Assembly: GCA_964360255.1 (NCBI GenBank)
Contig: CAYHVK010000015.1
Coordinates: 1 to 64,000 of the forward strand
DNA: 64,000 nucleotides
Direction of reading: 5' to 3'
DNA from: CAYHVK01 sp964360255
Lineage (GTDB): Bacteria > Bdellovibrionota > Bdellovibrionia > Bdellovibrionales > UBA1609
Below, in pieces: positions 9,276-16,849 of the stretch. A program made the position numbers and the translations under genes. The notes beneath the pieces were generated by a model. It did no database searches, was not told the DNA's origin, and saw nothing but the letters and a program-made list of their open reading frames with translations. How positions within the stretch are numbered: the stretch's first letter is position 1; every line of letters starts with the position of its first letter.

Positions 9276-10574
9276 CTATTTAGTTTTCGATCGCTCGAAC
9301 AGGGTCACGAAATAAGCGATCAAACTATTTACAATTTCCTGCTGATTCACATTGGATTGTTTAGCTATGAGATCAGCTAAATCATTGATAGACCTCTTGT
9401 TATCGATAAGAGTGAGAAGCTGCATGTCTCCTTCAGATTGGGCATAAATTCGCCCTAATTCAGGTGTAGCGGTAATAGGCTTTGTAATATCTGTTAAATA
9501 TTCTGGCAAAAATGAATATTTTTTCGGTCTTTTTTCATGAGTTTTCTTTTTCGCGCGAAAACTGATCACGGTCTCTTCGCGTTTTTGCGCGGAATATTTT
9601 GATTGCAAGTAAGGAAGGCTCTCGCTGATCAATTCTTCGAGAGAAAAACCGGCTTTTTCAAGTCGTGAAGCGAGCTCATCAGGAGTAATAGATTCTTCTT
9701 TTTCGTAAGCAGAATAAGAAAGCGGCCCAGAATTAAGCCAAAAACCGCCATCTTTTAAACTGTTATTTATGCGAATAGCTGTTTCTTGAAATGAAATCGG
9801 CAAAATATCAATCAACCAGGGTGTCGCCACCACATCAAAGGCTTTTTCTTTGAACGGAGAATTAATGGCGTCAGCATAAACAAGATGAAAATTATCAGTT
9901 TTATCTAAAGAGTTCTGAAGAGTGTGTTCAATAGCGACATTTTTAGCTTCGATCACAGGTTGCGGGAATTCTACGAGCTCAATTTTTTCACCTTTAATTA
10001 ATTTATCGGCAACGGTGAGAAGGAGGGGGTTGATATCTGTTGCGATCGAGAATTCCGGCTTTAATTTTTTGTGAATTTCTAAAGGCAAACGACAAGAGCC
10101 GGCTCCTAAAAAAATAAATTTAAGACCCTCGGTTTTTGGAAATAATGGCAGCCAGTGTTTTACGGCCGCTTCGATTTCTTTTTCACCCCAAGCCCAGTCT
10201 CTGAAAATATTGTTTATGTATTTACCAATAAACTGTGATGACGGAATTCGATCTTGTATAGCCTCGAGCAAAGCATCCTGCTGAGTTTTAAGCTCGGGTA
10301 ACAAGGCTTCGACTAAAGACTTTTGTTTAACAAGGCCTTTATAGAGGGTTGTTAAACGAATTTTTGTTATTTCATCTGCTGTATTGTTAATTTGAATTGG
10401 TAGAAACTGAATTTTTTGATCAAGAAGCGAATTATAGTAATTAAGTTTTCCTTGCCACTGAATTTTGTGTGCTTTTGCGGCGTCAAAGAGCCAAGGCAAA
10501 CCCTGGAAAGTTTCAAAATCTTTATTCTCGAGAAGTTCTAACCAAGACGATTTCACATTAACACATCGGCCCAT
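9276..10574 (-). CDS. N2227-like (carnosine N-methyltransferase family) SAM methyltransferase with PqqD-like tail
   Basis: 432 residues. The central domain has FLGAGSCRLPLEI (about 155-167, SAM motif I), ATDINPLLL (motif II) and VYADA. It also shows the N2227 hallmarks FRDWAWGEKE upstream and WLNSGPLSY downstream, which bind the peptide substrate in carnosine N-methyltransferases. The family methylates histidine in small peptides. The last ~60 residues (QLLTLIDNKRSINDLADLI onward) look like a PqqD/RRE-type winged domain, an unusual addition. It is monocistronic, divergent from the lipoprotein at 10666. Methyltransferase call firm; substrate unknown. Confidence 0.78.
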   Translation of the reverse strand: MGRCVNVKSSWLELLENKDFETFQGLPWLFDAAKAHKIQWQGKLNYYNSLLDQKIQFLPIQINNTADEITKIRLTTLYKGLVKQKSLVEALLPELKTQQDALLEAIQDRIPSSQFIGKYINNIFRDWAWGEKEIEAAVKHWLPLFPKTEGLKFIFLGAGSCRLPLEIHKKLKPEFSIATDINPLLLTVADKLIKGEKIELVEFPQPVIEAKNVAIEHTLQNSLDKTDNFHLVYADAINSPFKEKAFDVVATPWLIDILPISFQETAIRINNSLKDGGFWLNSGPLSYSAYEKEESITPDELASRLEKAGFSLEELISESLPYLQSKYSAQKREETVISFRAKKKTHEKRPKKYSFLPEYLTDITKPITATPELGRIYAQSEGDMQLLTLIDNKRSINDLADLIAKQSNVNQQEIVNSLIAYFVTLFERSKTK

Positions 10575-10665
10575 AGTGAGAAAAACTTAAGGCGTTTCCA
10601 GGACACTACGCAGTAACGGTTTTTATCCGTTGATAGTGTATTTGGCTCCTTGGTAGCGTTTTCTC

Positions 10666-11139
10666 ATGAAGAAATTTAAGTGTTTTAGAATTTTAAGTTT
10701 ATTAATTTTAATTTTGTCTGTGGGTTGCAGTTCGGTATCAAAAAATGAAATGAGCGGCGATTCAGCTAGAAGAAAAGTAGAAATTAAAAAATGGTATTCG
10801 TCTTATCCTGAATGGCCTTTAGTTATGACCAATTACGTAGCCTATGGAGTGAGTTATCCGCTGGCAGGCATGGGCTACATGGTTGATGGGACGCTTTATT
10901 TCATAGGATATGCAGGCATCTTTGGTATCTCTTGTGGTCCGGGATTAGCTTTAGCCATAGCGGCAGGTGGTGGCGCTCCTGATAATTTTAATCCCTGTTT
11001 TTTACCGGTCGATCATGCCGTTAGAACTTTTGAGCGTGAGCATCCAAAATTAGGTAAAAAAATATGGCGAGCCACCGCAGATTGGCGCCATGATCCTTGG
11101 GATGTGTACATAGAGAATCAAGCCGTCGCTGATCAGTAG
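10666..11139 (+). CDS. Lipoprotein of unknown function
   Basis: 157 residues with a canonical lipoprotein signal: LILSVGC places the lipidated Cys at 21. A glycine-rich hydrophobic region (about 75-110, including GISCGPGLALAIAAGGG) might insert in or lie on a membrane. The C-terminus has a WRATADWRHDPWDVY stretch rich in tryptophan. I do not recognise a family. It is divergent from the methyltransferase at 9276-10574, with 91 bases between them for both promoters. Confidence 0.7.
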   Translation: MKKFKCFRILSLLILILSVGCSSVSKNEMSGDSARRKVEIKKWYSSYPEWPLVMTNYVAYGVSYPLAGMGYMVDGTLYFIGYAGIFGISCGPGLALAIAAGGGAPDNFNPCFLPVDHAVRTFEREHPKLGKKIWRATADWRHDPWDVYIENQAVADQ

Positions 11140-11160
11140 CAATTTTGTTATTAGTGCAGT

Positions 11161-11278
11161 GGGATCTAGTAAATTAAGCTCTGAGGTCTCGTATACATAG
11201 TTCTCTGATAAGTTATATTATGTTACACAGAGTCTAGGCTGATCTATAAATAAGGCCTCTAGATTGCTATTAGATCCC
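11161..11278 (+). promoter_or_regulatory. Possible structured 5' leader (nested helices) before 11286
   Basis: Three nested complementary pairs occur just ahead of the gene: GGGATCTA 11161-11168 with TAGATCCC 11271-11278; GAGGTC 11183-11188 with GGCCTC 11254-11259 (one G-U); CTCTG 11203-11207 with CAGAG 11228-11232. An alternative pair, TCTAG about 11233 with CTAGA about 11259, would compete with the second helix. No known riboswitch consensus fits. The helices were found by eye and could be chance in AT-rich DNA. Confidence 0.25.
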
Positions 11279-11285
11279 TATAGTT

Positions 11286-12086
11286 ATGAGTCTTTCTTTA
11301 TCTCAAACCTACAGGGCTTCTACACAAGCTTTGCTGGCAAATATTGTTATCTGCTTAGGGCTTATGCAGTTCATGCAGCTGGAGCCCGTGTGGGCTTGTG
11401 ATGGCTTTCTTGAGGTTTACCCGAGCCTATCTGCCGTCTCGTCTTCAGATGGTGTTATAGAAACCCTCAAGGCTGATCTTAATAATCGTAAAAAGGGTTA
11501 TTCAATCATCAAAAGACCTAGTCTCACTGAGGCTGAAATTGAAGATATCTATAAAGACCTTCCAAAAGGTTGGGTTTTTGTTGTTACGGGTAGCGAGATT
11601 TCACTGAGTTACATTTATGCTATTCATGGTGAGGTTAATGAAGCTCGGGCCCTTGAGGTTTACACAGAAAAAAAGCAGCTGGAGAAAAATATAAATGTTA
11701 AACCGTTCGCTAAAATTCAAGCTCTCGTCGACTGGACCAAAGAAAAAGTAGAGAAGTCGCTAACAAGCGAAAATGTTTATCTCGATACATATGAAATTCG
11801 CACAGCTGAAGATAATCAAACTCTTTTAGATAATTTTAAGCTCGCCACCTACCCTCACATAGATGGAGAATATATGACTGTGGTGGCCAATCTGATTGGC
11901 GATAAAACATTCTACTGGGATGAAAATCGAATTCAGCGTGAAGCTGGAGCTGATACGTTGCTTTTTATGACCAATCGATTACGCATGCGCCATACGAAAA
12001 TACGACCTACGTTACATATGGCTCCTGCCGATACTAAGAAAAGAAGGTTGATTCTCATTCTGCGATTTAAGAGATTGGAAATCTAG
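11286..12086 (+). CDS. Secreted protein of unknown function
   Basis: 266 residues. The N-terminus has a long signal-like segment (ALLANIVICLGLMQFMQLEPVWA, written here in parts: residues 15-37) ending at an Ala-x-Ala-type site before CDGFLEVYPSL. The rest is mixed alpha/beta with no motif I recognise. No strong Shine-Dalgarno is visible before ATG 11286, so the start is uncertain. The gene is preceded by the possible structured leader at 11161-11278. The C-terminus ends in basic KKRRLILILRFKRLEI, unusual for a soluble exported protein. Confidence 0.55.
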   Translation: MSLSLSQTYRASTQALLANIVICLGLMQFMQLEPVWACDGFLEVYPSLSAVSSSDGVIETLKADLNNRKKGYSIIKRPSLTEAEIEDIYKDLPKGWVFVVTGSEISLSYIYAIHGEVNEARALEVYTEKKQLEKNINVKPFAKIQALVDWTKEKVEKSLTSENVYLDTYEIRTAEDNQTLLDNFKLATYPHIDGEYMTVVANLIGDKTFYWDENRIQREAGADTLLFMTNRLRMRHTKIRPTLHMAPADTKKRRLILILRFKRLEI

Positions 12087-12103
12087 ATACCAAGTCCGTA
12101 CCT

Positions 12104-12131
12104 AAGAAAAAAGGGCTGTTTGCACAGCCCT
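12104..12131 (-). terminator. Intrinsic terminator, minus strand
   Basis: AGGGCTGT (12112-12119) pairs with ACAGCCCT (12124-12131) around a four-base loop; read on the minus strand it is followed by a run of six T. There is no T-run on the plus side, so the unit it ends is transcribed leftward, not the gene at 11286. Confidence 0.75.
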
Positions 12132-12206
12132 CCCAGGGGTCACCAAAGTTTTTAAGCTTATTCTTAAAGCTTTGAGGTGATGCCCTTCACGTTTGATGCG
12201 CACCAC

Positions 12207-12254
12207 TTACGAGGCACGCACCTCCGTGGAAATGGATAAGTTACTACTAGCCAT
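12207..12254 (-). CDS. Very short ORF, 15 residues, behind a near-perfect Shine-Dalgarno
   Basis: ATG 12254 to TAA 12207 encodes MASSNLSISTEVRAS. AGGAGGTG lies about six bases upstream, one of the best ribosome-binding sites in the window. The peptide is polar, Ser-rich and lacks a membrane segment. It does not resemble a known leader peptide (no run of one amino acid), and no biosynthetic gene follows. It lies inside the candidate small transcript 12104-12347. It could be a real micropeptide, or the Shine-Dalgarno could serve another purpose such as ribosome stalling. Confidence 0.35.
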   Translation of the reverse strand: MASSNLSISTEVRAS

Positions 12255-12318
12255 TACACCACCTCCTCTCTGACCCATAGACGGGTTCCGTATATTCAGG
12301 TTACCTAAATTCAGAGTT

Positions 12319-12347
12319 TTGTGTCTATTTTTTTTGCGTACTATAAT
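12319..12347 (+). promoter_or_regulatory. Possible sigma-70 promoter for 12622
   Basis: TTGTGT at 12319-12324 and a perfect TATAAT at 12342-12347 are separated by 17 bases on the plus strand. It would give the vWA lipoprotein gene a ~265-base untranslated leader. It is back-to-back with the minus-strand promoter at 12355-12382. I see nothing else recognisable in 12383-12621. Confidence 0.35.
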
Positions 12348-12354
12348 GAGATAC

Positions 12355-12382
12355 ATTTTATTTGCGCCTAAAATCTGAACAA
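12355..12382 (-). promoter_or_regulatory. Possible sigma-70 promoter of the small transcript
   Basis: On the minus strand TTGTTC (12382-12377) and TAAAAT (12360-12355) are spaced 16 bases apart. Initiation would fall near 12347, about 90 bases before the 15-codon ORF. Only moderate matches to consensus. Confidence 0.3.
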
Positions 12383-12621
12383 AATTCTAGGCTTCATGCG
12401 TCTCAGTTTAACTCATACTAAATTCTGTGTTTTTACTGCTAGTTACAGGCGCATTCTCGAAATGAGATGAGCTCAAGCTTTGGTCCAGTCCACCGAATAG
12501 TTAAAGGTAAAGACTAAGGTCTAGCTGTTCGTTTGTTGTATGTAAGCTCCTATCCAAAAAAACCTAAGCACACGTCTTTTATAACGGGTTTTAAAGAGGT
12601 TATTAACCTCAAGGAGCATTT

Positions 12622-13713
12622 ATGCGTACAACCAAATTACTTCCTATTATTTGGCTGTCCACTTTATTTCTAGCTAACTGTAGTGATGGCAGTTCATCAT
12701 TCTCATTGCTTGCCGACTCAGATAGCTTTCAGCAAACATCAGGTACTGTTAACTCTAAGGTGGATATCTTATGGGTTATCGATAATTCCGGCTCAATGGA
12801 GTCATCACAAACAAACCTAACTAATAATTTCTCAAGTTTTATCTCAGGTTTCGTATCTAAGAACTTAGATTATAAAATGGCTTTCACAACTACAGATGCT
12901 TATCGTGCACTTCCGGGTTACTTGAACAAGCCAGTTTGCGCTGAATTCCGCGATCGTGTTTTAGACCTCAGTTGCAACAACGTTTCAGGTTATTCAGCAT
13001 CAGGGTATAAAATTTTGACGCCAACAGTGCCAGGCGCTGGCTTTATTGAAAACGTGTTCTCACATAACGCCACTGTAGGTATCTGGGGCAATGGCAACGA
13101 GCGTGGGATGCAAAGTATGCACACGGCTCTTACCCACAGTATTAATACTCAATATAACTTTCTACGTGATGACAGCTTCTTCGCTGTGATCTTCGTGAGT
13201 GATGAAGTCGATTCCTCAACAGCAGCTCCGGGTTTTTCTGGTAGCACTGTGCAAAGTTATGTGAATTTTTTAGATAATCTAACTAACTCAACCGGTCCGC
13301 TCCGTCGTTACAGTGCTAACGCAATTACGATTATGGATACGACTTGTTTGAATCAATTGAACACTTCGTTCGGTGGTCGTTCGTTAGGTACGCAATATAC
13401 GAGTTTAGCTGGTCTTACAGATGGCCTCTCAACAAGTCTCTGTGGTAACTTCGCCACTGATCTTGAGAAAATTGCTGATGGCATCTTATCGTTAGCCACT
13501 CAGTTCTACCTTTCACGTATTCCAATTGAAGCCTCAATCGTCGTGAGCGTAAACGGGGTTGATGTTCCTAAAAAGTCAACAAACCCACTGGGTGATGGGG
13601 GCTGGGAGTATATCGCGGCTTCAAACAGTATTAAGTTCAGCGGCTCCTCTTATATTCCGCCAAAAGATGCCGTAGTGAATGTAGACTATGACCCTGTTGC
13701 TTATGGTCAATAA
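12622..13713 (+). CDS. von Willebrand factor A domain lipoprotein
   Basis: 363 residues. The lipoprotein signal ends FLANC (Cys20). The vWA domain begins VDILWVIDNSGSM, giving the MIDAS triad D54-x-S56-x-S58, and continues with FFAVIFVSDEVD about residue 190. A C-terminal domain (about 295-363) ends in a beta-rich YIPPKDAVVNVDYDP, matching the tail of the paralogue at 18539-19543. vWA domains bind a metal ion and mediate protein contacts. As an outer- or inner-membrane-anchored form it may act in adhesion or surface assembly. The Shine-Dalgarno AAGGAG precedes the ATG. Confidence 0.85.
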   Translation: MRTTKLLPIIWLSTLFLANCSDGSSSFSLLADSDSFQQTSGTVNSKVDILWVIDNSGSMESSQTNLTNNFSSFISGFVSKNLDYKMAFTTTDAYRALPGYLNKPVCAEFRDRVLDLSCNNVSGYSASGYKILTPTVPGAGFIENVFSHNATVGIWGNGNERGMQSMHTALTHSINTQYNFLRDDSFFAVIFVSDEVDSSTAAPGFSGSTVQSYVNFLDNLTNSTGPLRRYSANAITIMDTTCLNQLNTSFGGRSLGTQYTSLAGLTDGLSTSLCGNFATDLEKIADGILSLATQFYLSRIPIEASIVVSVNGVDVPKKSTNPLGDGGWEYIAASNSIKFSGSSYIPPKDAVVNVDYDPVAYGQ

Positions 13714-13747
13714 TATTTAAGATCTCTTCTAAAATAAGAAACAACTG

Positions 13748-13775
13748 AGAAGGCGTGACAGCCTTCTTTTTTGTT
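13748..13775 (+). terminator. Intrinsic terminator after vWA lipoprotein gene
   Basis: AGAAGGC (13748-13754) pairs with GCCTTCT (13761-13767), loop GTGACA, followed by TTTTTGTTTTT. It separates the vWA gene from the solute-binding pair that starts at 13793. Confidence 0.85.
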
Positions 13776-13792
13776 TTTATGCTTTTAGGGTT

Positions 13793-14866
13793 ATGAAAAA
13801 ACGTTTTAAGAAAATCGCCTTTATCACTATCTTTCTGTCATTCTTTTGGGGACTGTGGTGGGGATTTTATCAAGACTACCGTTTGCGTCCCGAAAATTGG
13901 GCTAAGGGAGAGTTGAACGTTTTAACGCAGTCTCAGATGTTTGATGTTCAGTTTTTACAGAAATTTGCTGCCGAAGAAGGCTTTATTCTCAAAGTGAAGT
14001 CGGTTTCGACCCCACAGGCTTTTTTACAAGAGATGCTTACTCATTCGAGTTCGTATGACATTATTCAGTTCAATAGTTTTTTAGCGGATTCATTTCTAGT
14101 TGAAAATGTATTTTATGAGCTTGATCGTGATCGCATTAAAAATATGCAAAATATTTCTATCGATTTTCAGAATTTAAACTTTGATCCAAACTCTCAATAC
14201 CTTGTGCCGCTTTATTGGGGCGTTAATGGTTTTGTTTACAATAAAGAGAAGATAGAAAATATCGGCTCGATCTTTCAAATTAGCAAGCAGACGACTCTTC
14301 TTCCTTCTTCAGTAGAAAGCTATGCCTATGCAACCAAAATGAAGCCTATTATTAAAAATTGGGCGGCAACAGGTAATGAAGAATCTCTGCTTAAAGATTT
14401 AAAATCTATTTCTGCAGAATTCCCAAGCTTCAGCCAAGATTTAGATGGGGCACTTATAACGGGATCTAATGTGGCGGCACAAAGTACAAATGGTAAAGCG
14501 GCGGCGTTCTTAGCTAAGAATAAAAATTTTAGATTCGATTTGCCCATTGAAAAAGCCAATCTTTGGGTCAGCGTTATGGGTGTGACAAAAGATTCTCCTC
14601 ATAAAAAAGTAGCCCAAGAAGTTTTGAATCGTTTTCTTATGCCGAAATGGTCTGAAGAGCTCACTCGATCAACTCATGAGGCCACAGTGAATGCCCTGCT
14701 TGATCGCTCTGAAAAAATACTTCCTCAACAGAAGTCTCAATTTATTCGCGAGCTCCGTCTCAGCCGCTTCGAGCTTTTTTATGATCATGAATCTTTCGAG
14801 CCTCTCTGGATGCGCAGCCTGAAAGAGGTCTTTCCGCAGACGTTTGCTAATTCAGGTGCCAAGTAG
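13793..14866 (+). CDS. Extracellular solute-binding protein family 1 (PotD-like), membrane-anchored
   Basis: 357 residues. The N-terminal segment KKIAFITIFLSFFWGLWWGFY has no clear cleavage site and probably anchors the protein to the inner membrane. Mature features fit PotD/family 1 binding proteins: ELNVLTQSQMFDVQFLQKFAAEEG, then YDIIQFNSFLAD, and LVPLYWGVNGFVYNKEKI (hinge region). No permease or ATPase gene is near. The next gene, an OppA-like protein, starts within this gene's stop codon (TAGTG), so they are translated together. The lack of a transporter suggests a sensing or orphan role (inference). Confidence 0.75.
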   Translation: MKKRFKKIAFITIFLSFFWGLWWGFYQDYRLRPENWAKGELNVLTQSQMFDVQFLQKFAAEEGFILKVKSVSTPQAFLQEMLTHSSSYDIIQFNSFLADSFLVENVFYELDRDRIKNMQNISIDFQNLNFDPNSQYLVPLYWGVNGFVYNKEKIENIGSIFQISKQTTLLPSSVESYAYATKMKPIIKNWAATGNEESLLKDLKSISAEFPSFSQDLDGALITGSNVAAQSTNGKAAAFLAKNKNFRFDLPIEKANLWVSVMGVTKDSPHKKVAQEVLNRFLMPKWSEELTRSTHEATVNALLDRSEKILPQQKSQFIRELRLSRFELFYDHESFEPLWMRSLKEVFPQTFANSGAK

Positions 14867-16401
14867 TGCATTTTTTAAGTTTGATTTTGCTGGTTTCTTT
14901 TTGGCTTCTGCCGCTACAAGCTGAAGAGCCTTCTTTTCGTTTTCATATTCTCAGCGACCCGGTGACCCTCGACCCTTTACGGTCAAATGGCTCATGGAAT
15001 TCTTTTATTCATTATAATCTCTATCGCAGTTTTTTTCATTATGACGGCACGAAACTCGTCAACGAAAACGCAAAAAAATGCAGCTACATCACTTTACGTG
15101 AGCTGCACTGCCAGATGAACATGAATCGCAAATATTCAAACGGGCAAAAAATCACTTTACGTGATTACATTCAGCCTTTTCGCTCGGCCTTTGATAAAGA
15201 TACCACTGCGAAAGCTAAGGCTGAATTACTTTTGTTAAAAAATGCCAAAGCTATACTTGATGGTAAAAAGAAAAAAAGTGATTTGGGGGTCTCCCCTCAC
15301 CCGCAGAAAAAAGATGTTATTGTTTTTACTTTCGATCGCCCCGATGCTGATTTTTTAAGTCGTCTTTCTTCGCCCGTATTCGCTCCACGGCCTGCTGAAG
15401 AGGTAACATCTGATGTTCTGGCTCGAGATTATGCGAGTGGGCCTTATAAATTTCAAAAAAAAGAAAACCTAAAGTATGTGCAACTAGCATCCAATCAGTA
15501 TTATGAAAAAGGACATGCTACGCGTCCCATCGTAAAAGCTCTCATTGTGAACAATGATTCAACAGCCTTTAATATGTACCGCACAGGCGTGCTTAATTTT
15601 CTTCGCCGTCTACCACAAGATCAATACAACGTGGCTTTAAAATCAGAGGATCTTGAAAAAGAAATCTACGTGCAGCCTCAATTGCGAATGGATCATTTAG
15701 GTTTCGCCGGCATCTTAATAGATCAGCCTCACTTGCGCGAAGCCCTTGCGCTATCTGCAAATTACCCAGAGCTTCAGCGAATACTACAAGCTCGTGGTCA
15801 ACCGGGTTGCTTCTCGCTGCTGAAGCATTATTATTCGGGCGAGGCGATCTGCTATCAATTTGATTTAAAAAAGGCGAAAGAGCTTTTAAAGATTGTTTCG
15901 CCTGAAATTTTAAAGAAACCTATTCAGCTCTACTACAGCATTCAAGGCGGCGAAGATATACAACGTGCTATTGAATGGTTTCAAAACCAGTGGAAGAAAA
16001 ATTTAAATCTGAACATTCATTTGAATCCATCTGAAAATACTGAGCTGACAAATCGTCTTAAAACTCAGCCGCCAGATATTTATCGCCGAGGCGTACCTGT
16101 AGATTCAGCCTCTTGTTTATCCGCACTTGAATCTTTTGAAGCTCATCATCCTGAAAATTATTTGAAAATCAAAAATGCAGCTTTGATAAAAAGCTTGGCC
16201 AGATTAAACAATCCTCGTCTTTCACAGCTCCAGCAAAAAAATTACTGCCGAGATGCTTTGAAAGGTATTTTCAGCGAGAATCGCCTGATCCCCCTGGGTG
16301 AGATGTATTTTGTATCCATGAGTAAGCCTGAGTTTACCGGCTGGCAGCTAAATGCGTTAAATCAGCTAGATCTCTCAAATTTACGCATAGCGTCTGAATA
16401 A
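14866..16401 (+). CDS. Extracellular solute-binding protein family 5 (OppA/DppA-like)
   Basis: 511 residues. A signal peptide (LILLVSFWLLPLQAEE) precedes FHILSDPVTLDPLRSNGSW, the typical opening of family 5 peptide-binding proteins. YASGPYKF and the DHLGFAGILIDQPHLREALALS block also match. The start is GTG 14866, overlapping the TAG of the preceding gene by one base, a translational-coupling arrangement. The 3' end of the gene is complementary to the ribosome-binding site of the next small gene. No ABC permease or ATPase partner is present in the neighbourhood. Confidence 0.82.
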   Translation: MHFLSLILLVSFWLLPLQAEEPSFRFHILSDPVTLDPLRSNGSWNSFIHYNLYRSFFHYDGTKLVNENAKKCSYITLRELHCQMNMNRKYSNGQKITLRDYIQPFRSAFDKDTTAKAKAELLLLKNAKAILDGKKKKSDLGVSPHPQKKDVIVFTFDRPDADFLSRLSSPVFAPRPAEEVTSDVLARDYASGPYKFQKKENLKYVQLASNQYYEKGHATRPIVKALIVNNDSTAFNMYRTGVLNFLRRLPQDQYNVALKSEDLEKEIYVQPQLRMDHLGFAGILIDQPHLREALALSANYPELQRILQARGQPGCFSLLKHYYSGEAICYQFDLKKAKELLKIVSPEILKKPIQLYYSIQGGEDIQRAIEWFQNQWKKNLNLNIHLNPSENTELTNRLKTQPPDIYRRGVPVDSASCLSALESFEAHHPENYLKIKNAALIKSLARLNNPRLSQLQQKNYCRDALKGIFSENRLIPLGEMYFVSMSKPEFTGWQLNALNQLDLSNLRIASE

Positions 16402-16492
16402 CTCCATTATTTAAAGCCTCGACTTATGGAGGGCTCATCCTCTGCCGATAAGATCTTTGTCTAGTATAGGACTTATTAAAGAGGAGTTATCT

Positions 16493-16705
16493 ATGTCTAA
16501 GAAAGAACAAAACGCTGGTGGCGGCAATGTAACGGCAATGCCCGATCGCTGCTTAGCTGAAGGCTGCAATAAAGGCCAATCAAAACTCGCTTTCTGTGAA
16601 GAGCATTTTGTTTGGTACAAAGAAGGTCTTGTAAACAAAAAAGGCGAAAGACCATCAGACTTCGATAGGAAGTACGCATTATTCATGCGCAAAAAAGCAG
16701 CTTAA
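16493..16705 (+). CDS. Small conserved-type protein with C-C-C-H cysteine/histidine motif
   Basis: 70 residues from ATG 16493, chosen because AGAGGAG lies eight bases upstream; the frame can be read from 16457, but no ribosome-binding site supports that. The core CLAEGCNKGQSKLAFCEEH gives C-x4-C-x10-C-x2-H, a likely zinc-binding site, followed by WYKEGLVNKKGERPSDFDRKY. Its function is unknown. An octamer at 16398-16405 is exactly complementary to GGAGTTAT at 16483-16490 and could mask the ribosome-binding site. Confidence 0.72.
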   Translation: MSKKEQNAGGGNVTAMPDRCLAEGCNKGQSKLAFCEEHFVWYKEGLVNKKGERPSDFDRKYALFMRKKAA

Positions 16706-16722
16706 ATGCCTGTCGGGCGAGA

Positions 16723-16747
16723 GCGGTGAGTGTCCAAAACTCACCGC
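16723..16747 (+). terminator. Strong hairpin after small Cys/His protein; possible terminator
   Basis: GCGGTGAGT (16723-16731) pairs perfectly with ACTCACCGC (16739-16747) around a seven-base loop. There is no T-run directly after, so it may be Rho-assisted termination or mRNA stabilisation rather than a classical terminator. Confidence 0.4.
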
Positions 16748-16849
16748 AACCCCGCTTTCTTTACAAAGAGCTCGTTCTAACCTACCTTATTTTCATATCT
16801 TCTTAGTTTCACTTGTTCAGATCTGTGAAAAAATATAGAAACAATTCTT

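Larger units (their letters stand above)
12104..12347 (-). ncRNA. Candidate structured small transcript with embedded 15-codon ORF
   Basis: On the minus strand this stretch has every part of a small transcription unit: a possible promoter (12355-12382), an ACCC/GGGT hairpin, a near-perfect Shine-Dalgarno AGGAGGTG, a 15-codon ORF (12207-12254), a 15-bp hairpin at 12140-12180, and an intrinsic terminator at 12104-12131. The hairpin pairs TCAC/GTGA, CAAAG/CTTTG and TTTAAG/CTTAAA. No larger gene lies in this unit. It may be a small mRNA, a dual-function RNA or a regulatory RNA. It matches neither tmRNA, 6S nor the c-di-GMP-I riboswitch core as I know them. Existence as a transcript is inference. 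Confidence 0.45.

Noticed and set aside
12120..12310. tmRNA or c-di-GMP-I riboswitch as an explanation of the structured region
   Set aside because: No tRNA-like ends, CCA or tag-like Ala-Ala end, and the GEMM core sequences are not found.
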